A DNA stretch of 64,000 nucleotides from Hyphomicrobiales bacterium (lineage in GTDB: Bacteria > Pseudomonadota > Alphaproteobacteria > Rhizobiales > Rhizobiaceae), in contig UEGR01000021.1 in assembly GCA_900465685.1 (NCBI GenBank), positions 36,302 to 100,301 of the forward strand, given 5' to 3'. A model generated the notes under the pieces. That model was not told the origin of the DNA. It made no database searches and was given only the letters and a program-made list of their open reading frames with translations. This document shows positions 19,967 through 29,731 of the stretch, piece by piece; the first letter of the stretch is position 1, and each line of letters begins with the position of its first letter. Made by a program: the position numbers and the translations under genes.

Positions 19967-21298
19967 CTATTCGAGCAGCGGCGACCAGGCCGGATCGGAT
20001 GCGAAATTCGGTGTCTGGATCTGGCGTTCGTTACGACCCGTCAGGTCGATGGTGAACAGCTTCGGGCCACCTGCGCCTGCCGCCTTGCGGAAGAACATCA
20101 GCACGCGACCGTTTGGAGCCCAGGTCGGACCTTCATTGTGGAAGCCCGACGTCAGAAGGCGTTCGCCCGAACCGTCGGTCTTCATCACGCCAATCGAGAA
20201 CTGGCCCTGCGACTGCTTGGTGAAGGCGATGAGATCGCCGCGCGGAGACCAGACCGGCGTTGAGTAGCTGCCGTCGCCCATCGACAGGCGGCGAGGATTG
20301 GAACCGTCGGCACCGGCGATATAGAGCTGCGGACGACCGCCGCGGTCGGACGAGAACACAATCTGCGAACCATCCGGCGAATAGGAAGCGCTGGTATCGA
20401 TAGCCTGGCTGTTGGTCAGGCGGGTCGTGGTGCGCGAACGCAGATCCATTGCGTAGACATTGGCGCTGCCGTCGTCCTGAAGCAAGCTCATGACGACCTT
20501 CTGCCCGTCCGGCGAGAAGCGCGGCGCGATGGTCATGCCGGGGAAGTTGCCGACCAGTTCACGCTGACCCGTTTCGAGCTGCAGCAGGTAAACCTTCGGC
20601 TGGCCGCCGGCAAACGACATATAGGTCACTTCCTGGCGGTTCGGCGAGAAGCGCGGGGTCAGCGCCATGTCGCGACCGTCGGAGAGATAACGAATATTCG
20701 CACCGTCCTGATCCATGATGGCGAGGCGCTTGATGCGCTTCTGGGCCGGGCCGGATTCATCGACGAAAACGATGCGGGTATCGAAGTAACCCTTTTCACC
20801 GGTCAGGCGCTCATAAATGGCGTCGGCGATGATATGGGCAACACGACGCCAGTTATCCGGCGAGGTGAAGAACTGCTGGCCGATCATCTGCTGACCGCCA
20901 AACGTGTCCCAGAGGCGGAATTCAGCTTTCAGCCTGCCGTCCGGTTGCTTGGTGATGCGGCCGGTGACCAGAGCCTGTGCATTGATGACCTTCCAGTCCT
21001 CGAAGCGCGGTGCGGCATCGGGATTGGAGATCTTTTCAATGAAAGCGCCCTTGTCGATGGGCGCAAACAGACCCGACCGCTCAAGATCGGCAGCGATGAC
21101 CGACGTGATGTTGGGTCCAAGCTGGTCTGCGGACAGGAAATCGGTGATGGCGATCGGCAGAGGCTCGACCACACCCTTGTTGATGTTGATTTCCACCACA
21201 GCGCGTGCAGGCATGGTGCAGACAAGACTTGCGGCAATCATGCAGGCGAAAGCCGAGAGGACTGTCCGGATCTTAGTTGTCATGATGCCGGTTTTCAT
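19967..21298 (-). CDS. tolB: Tol-Pal system beta-propeller protein TolB
   Basis: Periplasmic protein of 443 residues that binds Pal and is acted on by TolA. Signal peptide ends at about MPARA/VVEI. An N-terminal alpha/beta domain ([35 protein letters not shown]) is followed by a WD40-like beta-propeller with repeated [47 protein letters not shown] and [14 protein letters not shown] blades. An ATG at 21283 is an alternative start. It lies 70 bp downstream of tolA in the same transcription unit. Confidence 0.97.
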   Translation of the reverse strand: MKTGIMTTKIRTVLSAFACMIAASLVCTMPARAVVEININKGVVEPLPIAITDFLSADQLGPNITSVIAADLERSGLFAPIDKGAFIEKISNPDAAPRFEDWKVINAQALVTGRITKQPDGRLKAEFRLWDTFGGQQMIGQQFFTSPDNWRRVAHIIADAIYERLTGEKGYFDTRIVFVDESGPAQKRIKRLAIMDQDGANIRYLSDGRDMALTPRFSPNRQEVTYMSFAGGQPKVYLLQLETGQRELVGNFPGMTIAPRFSPDGQKVVMSLLQDDGSANVYAMDLRSRTTTRLTNSQAIDTSASYSPDGSQIVFSSDRGGRPQLYIAGADGSNPRRLSMGDGSYSTPVWSPRGDLIAFTKQSQGQFSIGVMKTDGSGERLLTSGFHNEGPTWAPNGRVLMFFRKAAGAGGPKLFTIDLTGRNERQIQTPNFASDPAWSPLLE

Positions 21299-21368
21299 AT
21301 CTTCTGGGACCTCTTTTGTCCTTTGCCCATAGTGGGCTTCATTTAGTCTGGTGACCGGGAAACCCCGA

Positions 21369-22439
21369 TCAGAACATTTCGCTCGGGTCGAAGTTGACGA
21401 TCACTTCCGACCATGAATCATATTTGTCGACTGGCAGATTGTACGGGGCGCAGCGTGCGACCGCGCGCTTGGCGCTTTCAGCCGCTGCACGACCAACACC
21501 ATCACCGCCACCGCCGGATGTCACTTCTGGAACGCCCTGGATGGAGCCGTCCTGGTTCAGTTTCATCTTCACGGTCACAACCAGTCCCGGCGCATCGGCC
21601 ACACCGGCAGGCACGTTCCAGCACTTGGAAATCGCACCGCGCAGCGCATCCATTTCACTCTGGCTCAGCTTGGAGCCGCCGGTATTCTTCTTGCCGCCCA
21701 GCGATGCCTGATCGGTCGAGCGCTTTGCGCCGCCACCGGAAGCCTTCTGCTTGTTGAGCAGCGCCGACACTTCATCGGCAATCGCATCGTTTTTCGACTG
21801 CGATGTCTGTGATGCGGACTGCGTCGGCTTCTTCTCTTCCGTCGGCTTGCGATCCGGCGTCTTGGCGGTCTGCGCCTGCGGCGGCTTCGGCTTGGTCTGC
21901 GGAGCGGGAACATTGTCCGGCAGCTTCGGCGTATTCGCATCCGGCGTTTCAGCCTGCTTTTCGATGGCTTCCGCCACCGGGTCAGGCTTCACTTCCTGCT
22001 TCGGCTCAGGCTTGGCCTGCATTTCGGTCGCGGGAACCGGCGTCGGCTTTTCTTCCGGCTTCGGTTCGGGCTTTGGCTCAGGCTTCGGTTCCGGTTTCTT
22101 CACCGGTTCCGGTTGTGCCTTGGGCTCTTCTGCCGCCTCAATTGGCTTTGCCTTGGTGTCGGGTTTCGGCGGGGTCGTGGTATCGACCTCCTGATCACCG
22201 ACATTCTGGGCATTGGGAACGGTTTGCGGCTTAGTGGTCGGAATCGGCGCGGACTTCTCCTTCATCGGAGCCGTCTTTTCGCCTTGCTGAATTTGCGTGA
22301 TGGATTCAATCGGCACGATGTCGACCGGGAACGATTCCGAATCCTGCACGTCGAAAGCCTTCGGCGAGGAAAAGGAAAAGAGCCCCAGCGCAATGACGAT
22401 GGTATGGAGCGCTACAGAAGATGTCAGGCCAGCCTTCAT
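21369..22439 (-). CDS. tolA: Tol-Pal inner-membrane linker TolA
   Basis: Spans the periplasm and transmits proton-motive energy from TolQR to Pal-TolB. Residues 1-30 hold one transmembrane anchor ([20 protein letters not shown], with the S/H motif facing TolQ). A long P/K/E/Q-rich domain II follows, including tandem [18 protein letters not shown]. The C-terminal domain (about 260-356) starts [18 protein letters not shown] and contains [15 protein letters not shown]. Domain II is proline-rich rather than the alanine-rich helix of E. coli, as in other Rhizobiales. Length 356. It starts seven bases after the tolR stop. Confidence 0.93.
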   Translation of the reverse strand: MKAGLTSSVALHTIVIALGLFSFSSPKAFDVQDSESFPVDIVPIESITQIQQGEKTAPMKEKSAPIPTTKPQTVPNAQNVGDQEVDTTTPPKPDTKAKPIEAAEEPKAQPEPVKKPEPKPEPKPEPKPEEKPTPVPATEMQAKPEPKQEVKPDPVAEAIEKQAETPDANTPKLPDNVPAPQTKPKPPQAQTAKTPDRKPTEEKKPTQSASQTSQSKNDAIADEVSALLNKQKASGGGAKRSTDQASLGGKKNTGGSKLSQSEMDALRGAISKCWNVPAGVADAPGLVVTVKMKLNQDGSIQGVPEVTSGGGGDGVGRAAAESAKRAVARCAPYNLPVDKYDSWSEVIVNFDPSEMF

Positions 22440-22446
22440 GATGGCG

Positions 22447-22896
22447 TCAGCTATCCTGCTCCTGGAGGGTCACAAGGCCGATATTCTTGAAACCGGCGGC
22501 GGAAATGCGGGCCATGACCTTCATGACGGTGCCGTAATCGGCAGCCTTGTCACCGCGCACGAAAATGCGCTCCTCATAGCCCGTCTTGGAAATGGCCTGA
22601 AGCTTCGGCACAACCTCTTCAATCGGAATTTCGGTTTCCTGCAGATAGATCTTGCCTTCGTTGCTGACCGAAACCGTGATCGGCTGCGTATCGGCGTTCA
22701 TCGCCTTGGCCTGCGTATCCGGCAGGTCAATCGGCACGCCGACCGTCAGAAGCGGCGCAGAGACCATGAAGATGATGAGCAGCACCAGCATCACGTCGAC
22801 GAACGGCGTAACGTTGATTTCACTCATCAATGCCTTCTTGCGACCACGCCTGCGGCGTCCGCCCGACTGCATTCCATTTCCTACCGACATGCCCAT
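22447..22896 (-). CDS. tolR: Tol-Pal proton channel subunit TolR
   Basis: ExbD/TolR family protein of 149 residues. A basic cytoplasmic N-terminus (GGRRRRGRKKALMSEINVTP) leads into one transmembrane helix with the proton-binding aspartate, FVDVMLVLLIIFMVSAPLL. The periplasmic domain (about 55-149) dimerises and contacts peptidoglycan. It forms the ion channel with TolQ. The ATG at 22896 has GGGAA eight bases upstream; an ATG two codons later is also usable. Lies between tolQ (46-bp gap) and tolA (7-bp gap). Confidence 0.97.
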   Translation of the reverse strand: MGMSVGNGMQSGGRRRRGRKKALMSEINVTPFVDVMLVLLIIFMVSAPLLTVGVPIDLPDTQAKAMNADTQPITVSVSNEGKIYLQETEIPIEEVVPKLQAISKTGYEERIFVRGDKAADYGTVMKVMARISAAGFKNIGLVTLQEQDS

Positions 22897-22942
22897 TGCA
22901 AGATTCCCGAAAGCTCGATTTGCCGTATTCGCTGGAAGGCGC

Positions 22943-23653
22943 TCAACTGCGCGGCGTCAGCTTCTCATCAATTTGGCGCGACAGTATGGCGGAAAACTCG
23001 TCCGCAAAGCCCTCGAGCCGTCCACCGATCTTGCCCGCATCGGACGAGAGCTTGTTGTAGGCGATAACAGCCGGAATGGCGGCCAGAAGACCAATGGCCG
23101 TCGCCAGAAGGGCTTCCGCGATACCCGGCGCCACAACCGCAAGGCTGGTATTCTTGGAGGCCGCGATAGCCTGGAACGAGGTCATGATACCGACGACCGT
23201 ACCGAACAGACCGATAAACGGTGCCGCTGAACCGATGGTGGCAAGGAAGCCGAGGCGCGATTCCATCTTTTCGCTTTCACGCGCCAGCGCAACATCCATC
23301 GCCTTGTCGATACGCATCTGAAGTCCGATGGGGGAACGTGCGCCCTTCTCGAAGGATTTCTTCCATTCGCGCATGGCGGCCATGAAGATCGACGCCATGC
23401 CGGTGGTGCGGCGTTCGCCAAGATTGCGATAGAGTTCTTCCAGAGACTGGCCCGACCAGAAAGCCTGTTCGAAGCGGTCGATGGCGCGGCGCGCGCGGCT
23501 ATAGGCAATCACCTTGTCCACGACGATAGCCCAGGTCCAGACCGAAGCGCCAAGCAAGCCCAGCATGACCAGCTTGACCACCCAGTTCGCCTGCATGAAC
23601 AGGCCCCAGAGGGTAACATCGGCGGCGGGGGCCGCTAACGCAACATTTTCCAT
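22943..23653 (-). CDS. tolQ: Tol-Pal proton channel subunit TolQ
   Basis: MotA/TolQ/ExbB family inner-membrane protein of 236 residues with three transmembrane helices: about 13-40 (LWGLFMQANWVVKLVMLGLL), about 130-155 (FLATIGSAAPFIGLFGTVVG) and about 170-195 (GIAEALLATAIGLLAAIPAV). The conserved GTVVGIM and ATAIGLLAAIPAV segments line the proton path with TolR. The start at 23653 follows GGTGGA; a frame reaching 23707 includes non-conserved residues. It is the first gene of the tolQRAB unit. Unlike enterobacteria, ybgC is not in this operon but at the end of ruvCAB, 587 bp away. Confidence 0.97.
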   Translation of the reverse strand: MENVALAAPAADVTLWGLFMQANWVVKLVMLGLLGASVWTWAIVVDKVIAYSRARRAIDRFEQAFWSGQSLEELYRNLGERRTTGMASIFMAAMREWKKSFEKGARSPIGLQMRIDKAMDVALARESEKMESRLGFLATIGSAAPFIGLFGTVVGIMTSFQAIAASKNTSLAVVAPGIAEALLATAIGLLAAIPAVIAYNKLSSDAGKIGGRLEGFADEFSAILSRQIDEKLTPRS

Positions 23654-24239
23654 CGATCCACCGTTTCGAGGCTCGTGTCGGTCTGCCGCGCAGACCGATG
23701 ACCCCAACCTTCTCTGTCTTTAGGCATTTCCATCCGCAGAGCCGTTTCGTACTTCTGCTGGAAATATCCTGTTTTTGAATCCAAACGCCCGGCACGGGAC
23801 CGGGCGGCATCGCAAATCGTCACGGATCGCCCCTAAACGCGGGTGACCCAAATCTGCGCAGCTTTACGTCTTGTTCGATGCAGTTCGACCAGGAAAAACG
23901 CTCGGCACTTTTCCCGAAACTGCTTCGCGCGCTGTTCGCACATCCAGGCAGGACATGCAGACATTCGCATCACAACCGCCCCAAAGCACACATGCCGGAT
24001 TTGCAACTTTAAATCCCTACGGCGCTTGTTACGGTTAATTTTGGTGAAAGGAAGGCGCTGCGCTTCAGCCCGACCCTTCAACCGATTCCGTCAGGATGAT
24101 TAATCGGAGATTATGGTTAAAGATGCGTTAGCATTTGCACCTATATCGGCCCAACGCGCCAAAATCGGCCATCAAATGAGCCTGCGCTTTAAAATAAACG
24201 CGACAGGCGCACCCTCAATTCTTGGGAGCGCGCTGGAAA
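23654..24239. other. 587-bp gap between ybgC and tolQ
   Basis: No convincing gene. It holds two degenerate palindromes related to the dispersed repeats: atttccatccgcag / ctgctggaaat (23727-23766) and gcagttcgaccaggaaaaacg / cggcacttttcccgaaactgc (23879-23926). A/T-rich DNA at 24000-24200 has no clear fold. The tolQ promoter must lie close to 23654. Short frames here lack ribosome-binding sites. Confidence 0.5.
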
Positions 24240-24719
24240 TCAGCTTTGCTTCGTGAAAGCCTCGCGCCACTCATCCGGTATTCGGCGCGGGTGGCCTTCC
24301 TTGGTGATCATCACCGCTTCCACTTTCGCTTCCGAAAGCAAGCGGCCGTCGCAAGTGATCTTCTGCGCCATGATAACCCGTGCGCCGCGAATTTCGCTGA
24401 CACGCGTTTCAATCAGGATGAGGTCGTCCATTCTGGCCGGAGACTTGTAATCGATCTCCATACGCCGCACGACCCAGACCATTTCTTCACCAAGCGAGCC
24501 TTCGGCAAGCTCGATATGATGCACATCCTGCAAGCGAAGGAAATCGGTGCGTCCGCGCTCGTAAAATTCCAGATAGCGCCCGTGATAGACAAAGCCGGAA
24601 AAATCCGTGTCGGCATAATAGATGCGCGCATAAAGGTGATGCGCCCCGTCTTTCAGCGCACCCGATACGGCTTCAAGCGCCGAATGTTCGTTTCGATCAG
24701 TCCCGATACTCTTAGTCAT
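24240..24719 (-). CDS. ybgC: Acyl-CoA thioesterase YbgC
   Basis: Hot-dog fold thioesterase of 159 residues associated with the Tol-Pal region. The catalytic motif [21 protein letters not shown] carries the family aspartate. The [20 protein letters not shown] helix and a substrate-tunnel segment follow. E. coli YbgC hydrolyses short-chain or phospholipid-linked acyl-CoA and binds acyl carrier protein. The ATG at 24719 overlaps the ruvB stop in ATGACTAA, so translation is coupled to ruvB; longer frames run back into ruvB. Operon: ruvC-ruvA-ruvB-ybgC. Confidence 0.93.
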   Translation of the reverse strand: MTKSIGTDRNEHSALEAVSGALKDGAHHLYARIYYADTDFSGFVYHGRYLEFYERGRTDFLRLQDVHHIELAEGSLGEEMVWVVRRMEIDYKSPARMDDLILIETRVSEIRGARVIMAQKITCDGRLLSEAKVEAVMITKEGHPRRIPDEWREAFTKQS

Positions 24720-25755
24720 TGTCTTCCATGAAGAGGCCGAATTGCGCCTGCTGGATGATTTCCGCTGGCGCAGGCAATCCCAGATGCTGCCATGCAATCG
24801 CCGTCAGAACACGACCGCGCGGCGTGCGCTGCAAAAAGCCCTGCTGAATGAGATAGGGTTCGATAATGTCTTCAATCGCATCACGCGGTTCGGAAAGCCC
24901 AGCCGCAATGGTTTCAATCCCGACCGGACCGCCGCCGAAGTTGCGCGCGATGATATTGAGGTAACGCCGGTCGAGCTGATCCAGCCCGCGATTATCCACT
25001 TCAAGCCGTGACAGCGCCTCATCGGCAATCTTGCGGTCGATGACGTCGCTACCAGCGACCAGCGCGAAATCGCGCACGCGGCGCAACAGACGTCCGGCGA
25101 TACGCGGTGTGCCCCGTGACCGGCGCGCGACTTCCAGCGCACCATCCGGCGAAATGCCCATCTGCATGATGCGCGCGCCGCGGCGCACGATATATTCCAG
25201 TTCCTCAACCGTATAGAAATTGAGCCGGACCGGAATGCCGAAGCGATCGCGCAATGGCGTGGTCAGAAGGCCGAGCCGCGTCGTCGCGGCAACCAGCGTG
25301 AATTTGGCAAGATCGATCTTCACCGACCGCGCCGCCGGGCCTTCGCCGATGATCAGATCAAGCTGAAAATCTTCCATCGCCGGATAGAGAATTTCTTCCA
25401 CTGCCGGGCTGAGGCGATGAATTTCATCGATGAAGAGCACGTCTCGCTCTTCGAGATTAGTAAGCAGAGCCGCCAGATCGCCCGCCTTGGCGATAACCGG
25501 GCCCGAAGTAGAGCGGAAATTGACGCCCAGTTCCTTGGCCATGATTTGCGCCAGCGTCGTCTTGCCAAGACCGGGAGGGCCGACGAACAGCACGTGATCG
25601 AGCGCTTCGCCGCGCACCTTGGCAGCTTCAATGAAGACCTTGAGATTGGCGCGCGCCGCCGCCTGCCCCACGAAATCGTCGAGCATCTGCGGGCGCAGCG
25701 TATTGTCTTCGTCTACGCGTCTGTCGGCATCGATGAGAGGGTTGCGGTCGCTCAT
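24712..25755 (-). CDS. ruvB: Holliday junction helicase RuvB
   Basis: AAA+ motor of 347 residues that drives branch migration with RuvA. It opens with the RuvB-type lead [12 protein letters not shown]. Walker [13 protein letters not shown] is near residues 59-68, Walker [11 protein letters not shown] near 107, and sensor/arginine-finger segments [15 protein letters not shown] follow. The C-terminal winged helix contains the [22 protein letters not shown] signature. The start has GAGGAGGAAGG directly upstream. Gap to ruvA is 40 bp. Confidence 0.98.
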   Translation of the reverse strand: MSDRNPLIDADRRVDEDNTLRPQMLDDFVGQAAARANLKVFIEAAKVRGEALDHVLFVGPPGLGKTTLAQIMAKELGVNFRSTSGPVIAKAGDLAALLTNLEERDVLFIDEIHRLSPAVEEILYPAMEDFQLDLIIGEGPAARSVKIDLAKFTLVAATTRLGLLTTPLRDRFGIPVRLNFYTVEELEYIVRRGARIMQMGISPDGALEVARRSRGTPRIAGRLLRRVRDFALVAGSDVIDRKIADEALSRLEVDNRGLDQLDRRYLNIIARNFGGGPVGIETIAAGLSEPRDAIEDIIEPYLIQQGFLQRTPRGRVLTAIAWQHLGLPAPAEIIQQAQFGLFMEDND

Positions 25756-25795
25756 GCCTTCCTCCTCGCATGAACACTCTGCCGAGACAAGCTAA

Positions 25796-26413
25796 TCACC
25801 GCGACAATTCCTTCAAACCCAGACGGATAAGCTTCGCCGAATCGGCGTCCTCGCCCGCCTCTTTCAGCGCAGCCGCAACGGCATTCGCCGCCTGATCGCG
25901 CGAGTAACCGAGATTGGAAAGCGCCGACACGGCATCCGCGACGGGAGCCGGGGCCGCACCGGCTCCAAGCTCCTGCTTCAGCCCGATGGTGCCGCTCGCC
26001 TCACCGGCGAAAGCCGGGGCCTTGTTCTTCAATTCGGTGACGATGCGCTCCGCCACCTTCTTGCCGACACCCGGCGCGCGCGACACCATGGCGATGTCTC
26101 GCAGTGCAATCGCATTGGCCAGTTCCGACGGCGACAATGTGCCAAGCACCGCCAAAGCCACCTTGGCGCCAACGCCCTGCACGTTCTGCAACAGGCGGAA
26201 CCATTCGCGCTCAAGCTGATTGGCAAAACCGTAAAGACGGATCATGTCCTCACGGACATAAGTCTCGATGAACAGAATGGCCGCCTCGCCCGCGCCGCCA
26301 AGATTGCCCAGCGTGCGCGGCGAACAAAACGCGACATAGCCAACACCATGTACGTCGATGACCGCATGATCATCGGCAATTTCATCGATCACGCCCTTAA
26401 GCTTGCCGATCAT
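25796..26413 (-). CDS. ruvA: Holliday junction-binding protein RuvA
   Basis: Tetrameric junction-recognition subunit of 205 residues. The N-terminal OB domain begins [20 protein letters not shown]. Two helix-hairpin-helix motifs follow ([20 protein letters not shown] and [19 protein letters not shown]). After an acid/alanine-rich linker comes the C-terminal RuvB-binding domain ([20 protein letters not shown]). The start at 26413 has AGGG five bases upstream, seven bases after the ruvC stop. Confidence 0.98.
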   Translation of the reverse strand: MIGKLKGVIDEIADDHAVIDVHGVGYVAFCSPRTLGNLGGAGEAAILFIETYVREDMIRLYGFANQLEREWFRLLQNVQGVGAKVALAVLGTLSPSELANAIALRDIAMVSRAPGVGKKVAERIVTELKNKAPAFAGEASGTIGLKQELGAGAAPAPVADAVSALSNLGYSRDQAANAVAAALKEAGEDADSAKLIRLGLKELSR

Positions 26414-26420
26414 TCTGGCC

Positions 26421-26942
26421 CTACCCCGCTAACAACGCCTGCATCCGGCGGGCGCTTACAATGCTCTGACGATGATGGGCATGGCAAATGGCAATGGCCA
26501 ACGCATCGGCAGCATCGCTCGTATCGAACGACGCGCGCGGCATCAGCACTTTGACCATCATGTGTATCTGTTGCTTTTCGCCGTGACCGACGCCGATCAC
26601 CGCTTTCTTGACTGCGTTCGGCGCATATTCCGCAACGGGCAGGCCCGCCTGTGCAGGAGCCAGCAAGGCAATGCCGCGCGCCTGGCCGAGCTTGAGCGTT
26701 GCGGTCGCATCCTTGTTGACGAAGGTATGCTCGACCGCCGCCTCGTTCGGCATGAATTCATGCAGAACTTTGGAAAGCCCCTCATGCAACTGGCAAAGAC
26801 GTGAAGCAAGATCCATCTCGGCATTCGATGTCACCGTGCCTGAGCCGATGAAGTGCAGTGAATTGCCCAGCGATTCGACAATGCCCCACCCCGTGCGGCG
26901 CAGGCCCGGATCGATGCCAATAATGCGAATCGTTTCTTTCAT
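26421..26942 (-). CDS. ruvC: Holliday junction resolvase RuvC
   Basis: RNase H-fold endonuclease of 173 residues that cuts four-way junctions symmetrically. Catalytic acidic residues lie in [17 protein letters not shown], the E of [23 protein letters not shown], and the [15 protein letters not shown] end. First gene of the ruvCAB-ybgC operon. The start at 26942 has AGGG eight bases upstream. Confidence 0.98.
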   Translation of the reverse strand: MKETIRIIGIDPGLRRTGWGIVESLGNSLHFIGSGTVTSNAEMDLASRLCQLHEGLSKVLHEFMPNEAAVEHTFVNKDATATLKLGQARGIALLAPAQAGLPVAEYAPNAVKKAVIGVGHGEKQQIHMMVKVLMPRASFDTSDAADALAIAICHAHHRQSIVSARRMQALLAG

Positions 26943-27033
26943 AAGCGAACCCTATCCTCAGACGGATTCACTTGACAGCAGAAAAGTGAACAAAAGAGAA
27001 ACATGCGCATCCATAGACGCACATGAAGAGATA

Positions 27034-27579
27034 TTAAGAAGCGCCGAAGGCAGTCTTGAGCAGCACAATCTGCTCGGAAACCGGGTTGCCGTGCGGGTTG
27101 GCCTGCAAGGAAACCACATCGCCATAGACTTCGCGGTCCATGCGGCGCACACGCGCTTGCAAGCGCATTGAGCGCTCCACCAGTTCGGCAAAAGCGGCAG
27201 GCAGTTCGCTCCAGCCCGGAGCGCCTTCGCCAGCCGATGGCGTGTCGAGACGCACCTTTGCCTTTTCGGCAGACACCTGCTGGCGGTTCATCTCGCCGTT
27301 GCGGGCAGCGCGCTGCAGCAGAAGCCAGGAAGCGATCTGCATCAGACGGGTGGTGAGACGCATCGATTCGGCGGCATAAAGCGTCGCAGCAATCCGTGAC
27401 AGATTGCGCGCTTCTTCACGGCCTTCGCCGTCGAGATAGCTCGCCGCTTCCTCGACCATATCCATGCCCTGGCTGTAGATCGGCTTGAACGAATCCGAGA
27501 AGACCATGCGCTCTGCGAGGCTGATCATATTGCTCGGCACCTGTCTCTGTTCGCTAATCACTGCTCTGTCACCCTGCAT
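27034..27579 (-). CDS. rcdA: RcdA-type protease adaptor (DUF1465)
   Basis: Helical protein matching the DUF1465 family, whose Caulobacter member RcdA helps ClpXP degrade the master regulator CtrA. Recognisable segments are MVEEAASYLDGEGREEARNL, ESMRLTTRLMQIASWLLLQR, MNRQQVSAEKAKVRL and a C-terminal SEQIVLLKTAFGAS tail. The start is uncertain: ATG codons at 27591, 27579 and 27528 are in frame. I took 27579, which has AGGCGG just upstream; the conserved domain begins at about SLAERMVFSDSF, so 27528 is quite possible. It is downstream of nothing on this strand and 90 bp before ruvC. Confidence 0.75.
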   Translation of the reverse strand: MQGDRAVISEQRQVPSNMISLAERMVFSDSFKPIYSQGMDMVEEAASYLDGEGREEARNLSRIAATLYAAESMRLTTRLMQIASWLLLQRAARNGEMNRQQVSAEKAKVRLDTPSAGEGAPGWSELPAAFAELVERSMRLQARVRRMDREVYGDVVSLQANPHGNPVSEQIVLLKTAFGAS

Positions 27580-27591
27580 GACCGCCTGCAT

Positions 27592-27875
27592 CGGCGGCCC
27601 ATTCCGTTGATCGCATCCACTGGAGGATGAACGCGACTGAAAATTACTGAACCGCCGTTCGACCACGCGAGACGTTCGGACGGAACAGTCACATCAAACA
27701 AGTCCACGATAAACTGCACCTTCATGCACGGTCGCGCAAGATTATGTTTAACGTTCGGTTAACATTTTCAAGGGGTGGTTAACTGCCCCTGCAAGCAGAA
27801 CGGGTCGAACCGGTTTCCGGTTCCCCTCATGCGTTCAAAACGCCAGTGACTAGTGAGGTTAAAGCCTTGCAGGCA
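27592..27875. other. rcdA upstream region, no gene seen
   Basis: About 285 bp of A/T-rich DNA with several gttaa words and one short palindromic patch (gaaccggtttccggttc, 27810-27826). No reading frame or RNA with a terminator is apparent. It probably carries the rcdA promoter. Confidence 0.4.
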
Positions 27876-27990
27876 CAAAAAAAGAGCCGCGATGGCGGCT
27901 CTCAGGAGTTTAACAGGGAGGCGTCAAACAGAGTGGCTAAACCACTCGGTAAGAATCCAGCCGAACTGGATGTAAATGATTAAACCCTCT
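27876..27990 (-). ncRNA. Candidate trans-acting small RNA
   Basis: On the minus strand: hairpin ATCCAG-ttcgg-CTGGAT (27955-27971), hairpin GAGTGG-tttag-CCACTC (27931-27947), an unpaired C/U-rich stretch tgacgcctccctgttaaac, and a rho-independent terminator AGAGCCGC-catc-GCGGCTCT plus eight Ts (27876-27902). No protein-coding frame fits. opgC has its own terminator at 28062-28087, so this terminator needs another transcript. The CCTCCCT word is complementary to ribosome-binding sites, as in the AbcR-like (alpha-r15) small RNAs of Rhizobiales, which also have two hairpins plus a terminator. The 5' end is estimated. Confidence 0.6.
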
Positions 27991-28060
27991 TAAGATTAAT
28001 GAATGGTTAATTTCGGCCTCACCCTGTGGAAAATACCAGCAGGCCCGGGCCGTCCAGAAA

Positions 28061-28087
28061 GAAAAAAGCCGCCCGAAGGCGGCTCAT
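28061..28087 (-). terminator. Terminator of opgC-like gene
   Basis: Minus-strand stem GAGCCGCC-ttcg-GGCGGCTT followed by TTTTC, two bases beyond the stop codon at 28090. Confidence 0.85.
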
Positions 28088-28089
28088 TA

Positions 28090-29304
28090 TCAATAGCGCT
28101 GCATCGCAGGCTGGGGTTTCGTCGCCGCTTGAACCTTGACCGGCTCGGCGGCTGGGACGGCAGGTTTGACTGCACCCTGTTTGCCCCAGCCAATGGTCGG
28201 CAGCCATTCCAGATAATAGGCCAGCGCGAACTGCATCACGATACCGGTTGCAATCAGCAGCGTGTCATAGGGAAGACCGCCCGGATTCACCAGCTTCATG
28301 ACCTGCGCCACCATGGCAAGCAGCGTGCCTGCGATGAACACCGGCAACGAATGCTTGCCGAGGATTGCCAGCGGATTATCCGGCGCAGTGCGGGCGATAT
28401 TATTCAGCGTCGGCACCACGGCGATGAGATAGGCCATCGCCAGAATGTGCAGGAGACGCGGACCCGACAGGAAGGTCTTGTCGAAGCCCGTGATGACCAT
28501 CGGCATGCCCATCGAGGCGTCAATGCCCCAAAGCGGAATGCGGACCCAGGCCAGTGCCAGCACCAGATAGCCGACCGCAAGGCCGATCAGGGCCGGATGC
28601 GTCGGCAGCTGGCCGCCACGGCGCACATGCATCACACCTGCAATGCCAATGGCAAACAGGAACTGCCAGGAAAGCGGGTTCAGGAACCAGACGCCCTCCG
28701 TCGGATAATTGATCGGTGCGACCTGATAAAGACCGGACAGGAACCAGACCATCCCCGAAACGCCCAGCATCAGCGGCAGGCTGATGCGCGCCAGCAAAAG
28801 CAGGAGCGGCGTCAGGACCAGCATGACGGCATACATGGACAGGATGTTGTTATAGCCAAGCTGATGGCCGAGCGTGACGAGACCGAACAGCGATTCCACC
28901 GGATGCTTGAGCAGCGGCTCGATATTGATTTCCTTGAGCAGTTCGGAACGCTTCAGGAAGATCGCAGCGGAAGCGAAGATGGCGATTGTCGCCATGGTCG
29001 TCATGATGTGGGTTGTATAAAGCACGCCCGCGCGACGCCACATCTTCAACGTCAGAAGAAGACGGTTGCCCGGGCCGAACTTGCTGCCATAGGCCAATGC
29101 CACAGCCATGCCGGAAATCAGCACGAAAGCTTCTGCCGAATCGGAAAAACCGAGGTTCTTGTGCGTGAAATGCTCGTAGATGGTGCCCGGCACGTGGTTG
29201 ATGAAAATGGTCAACAGGGCGAGCGCACGGAACACGTCAATGCGCGTGTCGCGCACTTTCACGTTCTGCGCGGGCATCGCTTCTCTAGCGGTCGCAATCG
29301 TCAT
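28090..29304 (-). CDS. opgC: OpgC-domain membrane acyltransferase
   Basis: Polytopic inner-membrane protein of 404 residues with about ten predicted helices and the OpgC family start RDTRIDVFRALALLTIFINHVPG. Conserved polar residues include the NHVPG, HxxTHKN and SDSAEAFVLISG segments. OpgC-family proteins transfer succinyl groups to periplasmic glucans. In Brucella the cyclic-glucan modifier Cgm is of this type, but it sits elsewhere as far as I recall, so this may be a second, differently targeted acyltransferase. The C-terminus is a P/A/K-rich tail. Monocistronic; the ribosome-binding site is weak. Confidence 0.8.
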   Translation of the reverse strand: MTIATAREAMPAQNVKVRDTRIDVFRALALLTIFINHVPGTIYEHFTHKNLGFSDSAEAFVLISGMAVALAYGSKFGPGNRLLLTLKMWRRAGVLYTTHIMTTMATIAIFASAAIFLKRSELLKEINIEPLLKHPVESLFGLVTLGHQLGYNNILSMYAVMLVLTPLLLLLARISLPLMLGVSGMVWFLSGLYQVAPINYPTEGVWFLNPLSWQFLFAIGIAGVMHVRRGGQLPTHPALIGLAVGYLVLALAWVRIPLWGIDASMGMPMVITGFDKTFLSGPRLLHILAMAYLIAVVPTLNNIARTAPDNPLAILGKHSLPVFIAGTLLAMVAQVMKLVNPGGLPYDTLLIATGIVMQFALAYYLEWLPTIGWGKQGAVKPAVPAAEPVKVQAATKPQPAMQRY

Positions 29305-29731
29305 TTACCAGCCTGTCTGTCTCTGCTGGAAAGCACCGGCGCTTGGGACCGCGACACTCTCCAATCTCTCAGTTGCAGCTCTCCGAATGGGAGATCGGAT
29401 GAAAGCCACATGCTTCATCGGGGCGTTCATTGCCCGACGTTTGATGGGACCTATATACGCAATAATCCCGGCAGAACGGGGTTGGTTCCGATCAACTTTC
29501 GTTCCAGTGGATAACATAATGCCATACCGGGCGATGAACCGGGGGCTCGAACAGCCCGCAAGCAAGACAAGACTTGCCGTCTGTCCGTCGGATCGCATAA
29601 ATGCGCCGGAACAATTAGCCTGACGCATATCTGCGTCAAAACAATTAGATAGAGCGCGGCTTCCGTTTCGGATAAACAGAACTTCACTCTTGCCCGAATT
29701 CCATCATGTTTTTCTCGTTAGGCTTCGCCCC
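29305..29731. other. opgC / thiE-like divergent intergenic region
   Basis: About 430 bp between divergent genes. I see no supported small gene or RNA; frames here have no ribosome-binding site. It presumably contains both promoters. Confidence 0.4.

Noticed and set aside
21751..22194. Glycine/serine-rich frame opposite tolA
   Set aside because: It is the antisense of the KPEP repeats of TolA, so the low complexity is inherited and not evidence of a gene.
23843..24103. Possible small gene in the ybgC-tolQ gap
   Set aside because: The frame crosses a palindromic repeat, has no ribosome-binding site and a composition unlike a protein.
27785..27830. tRNA-like GGTCGAACC words
   Set aside because: No cloverleaf, acceptor stem or anticodon arm can be formed around them; I found no tRNA in the window.
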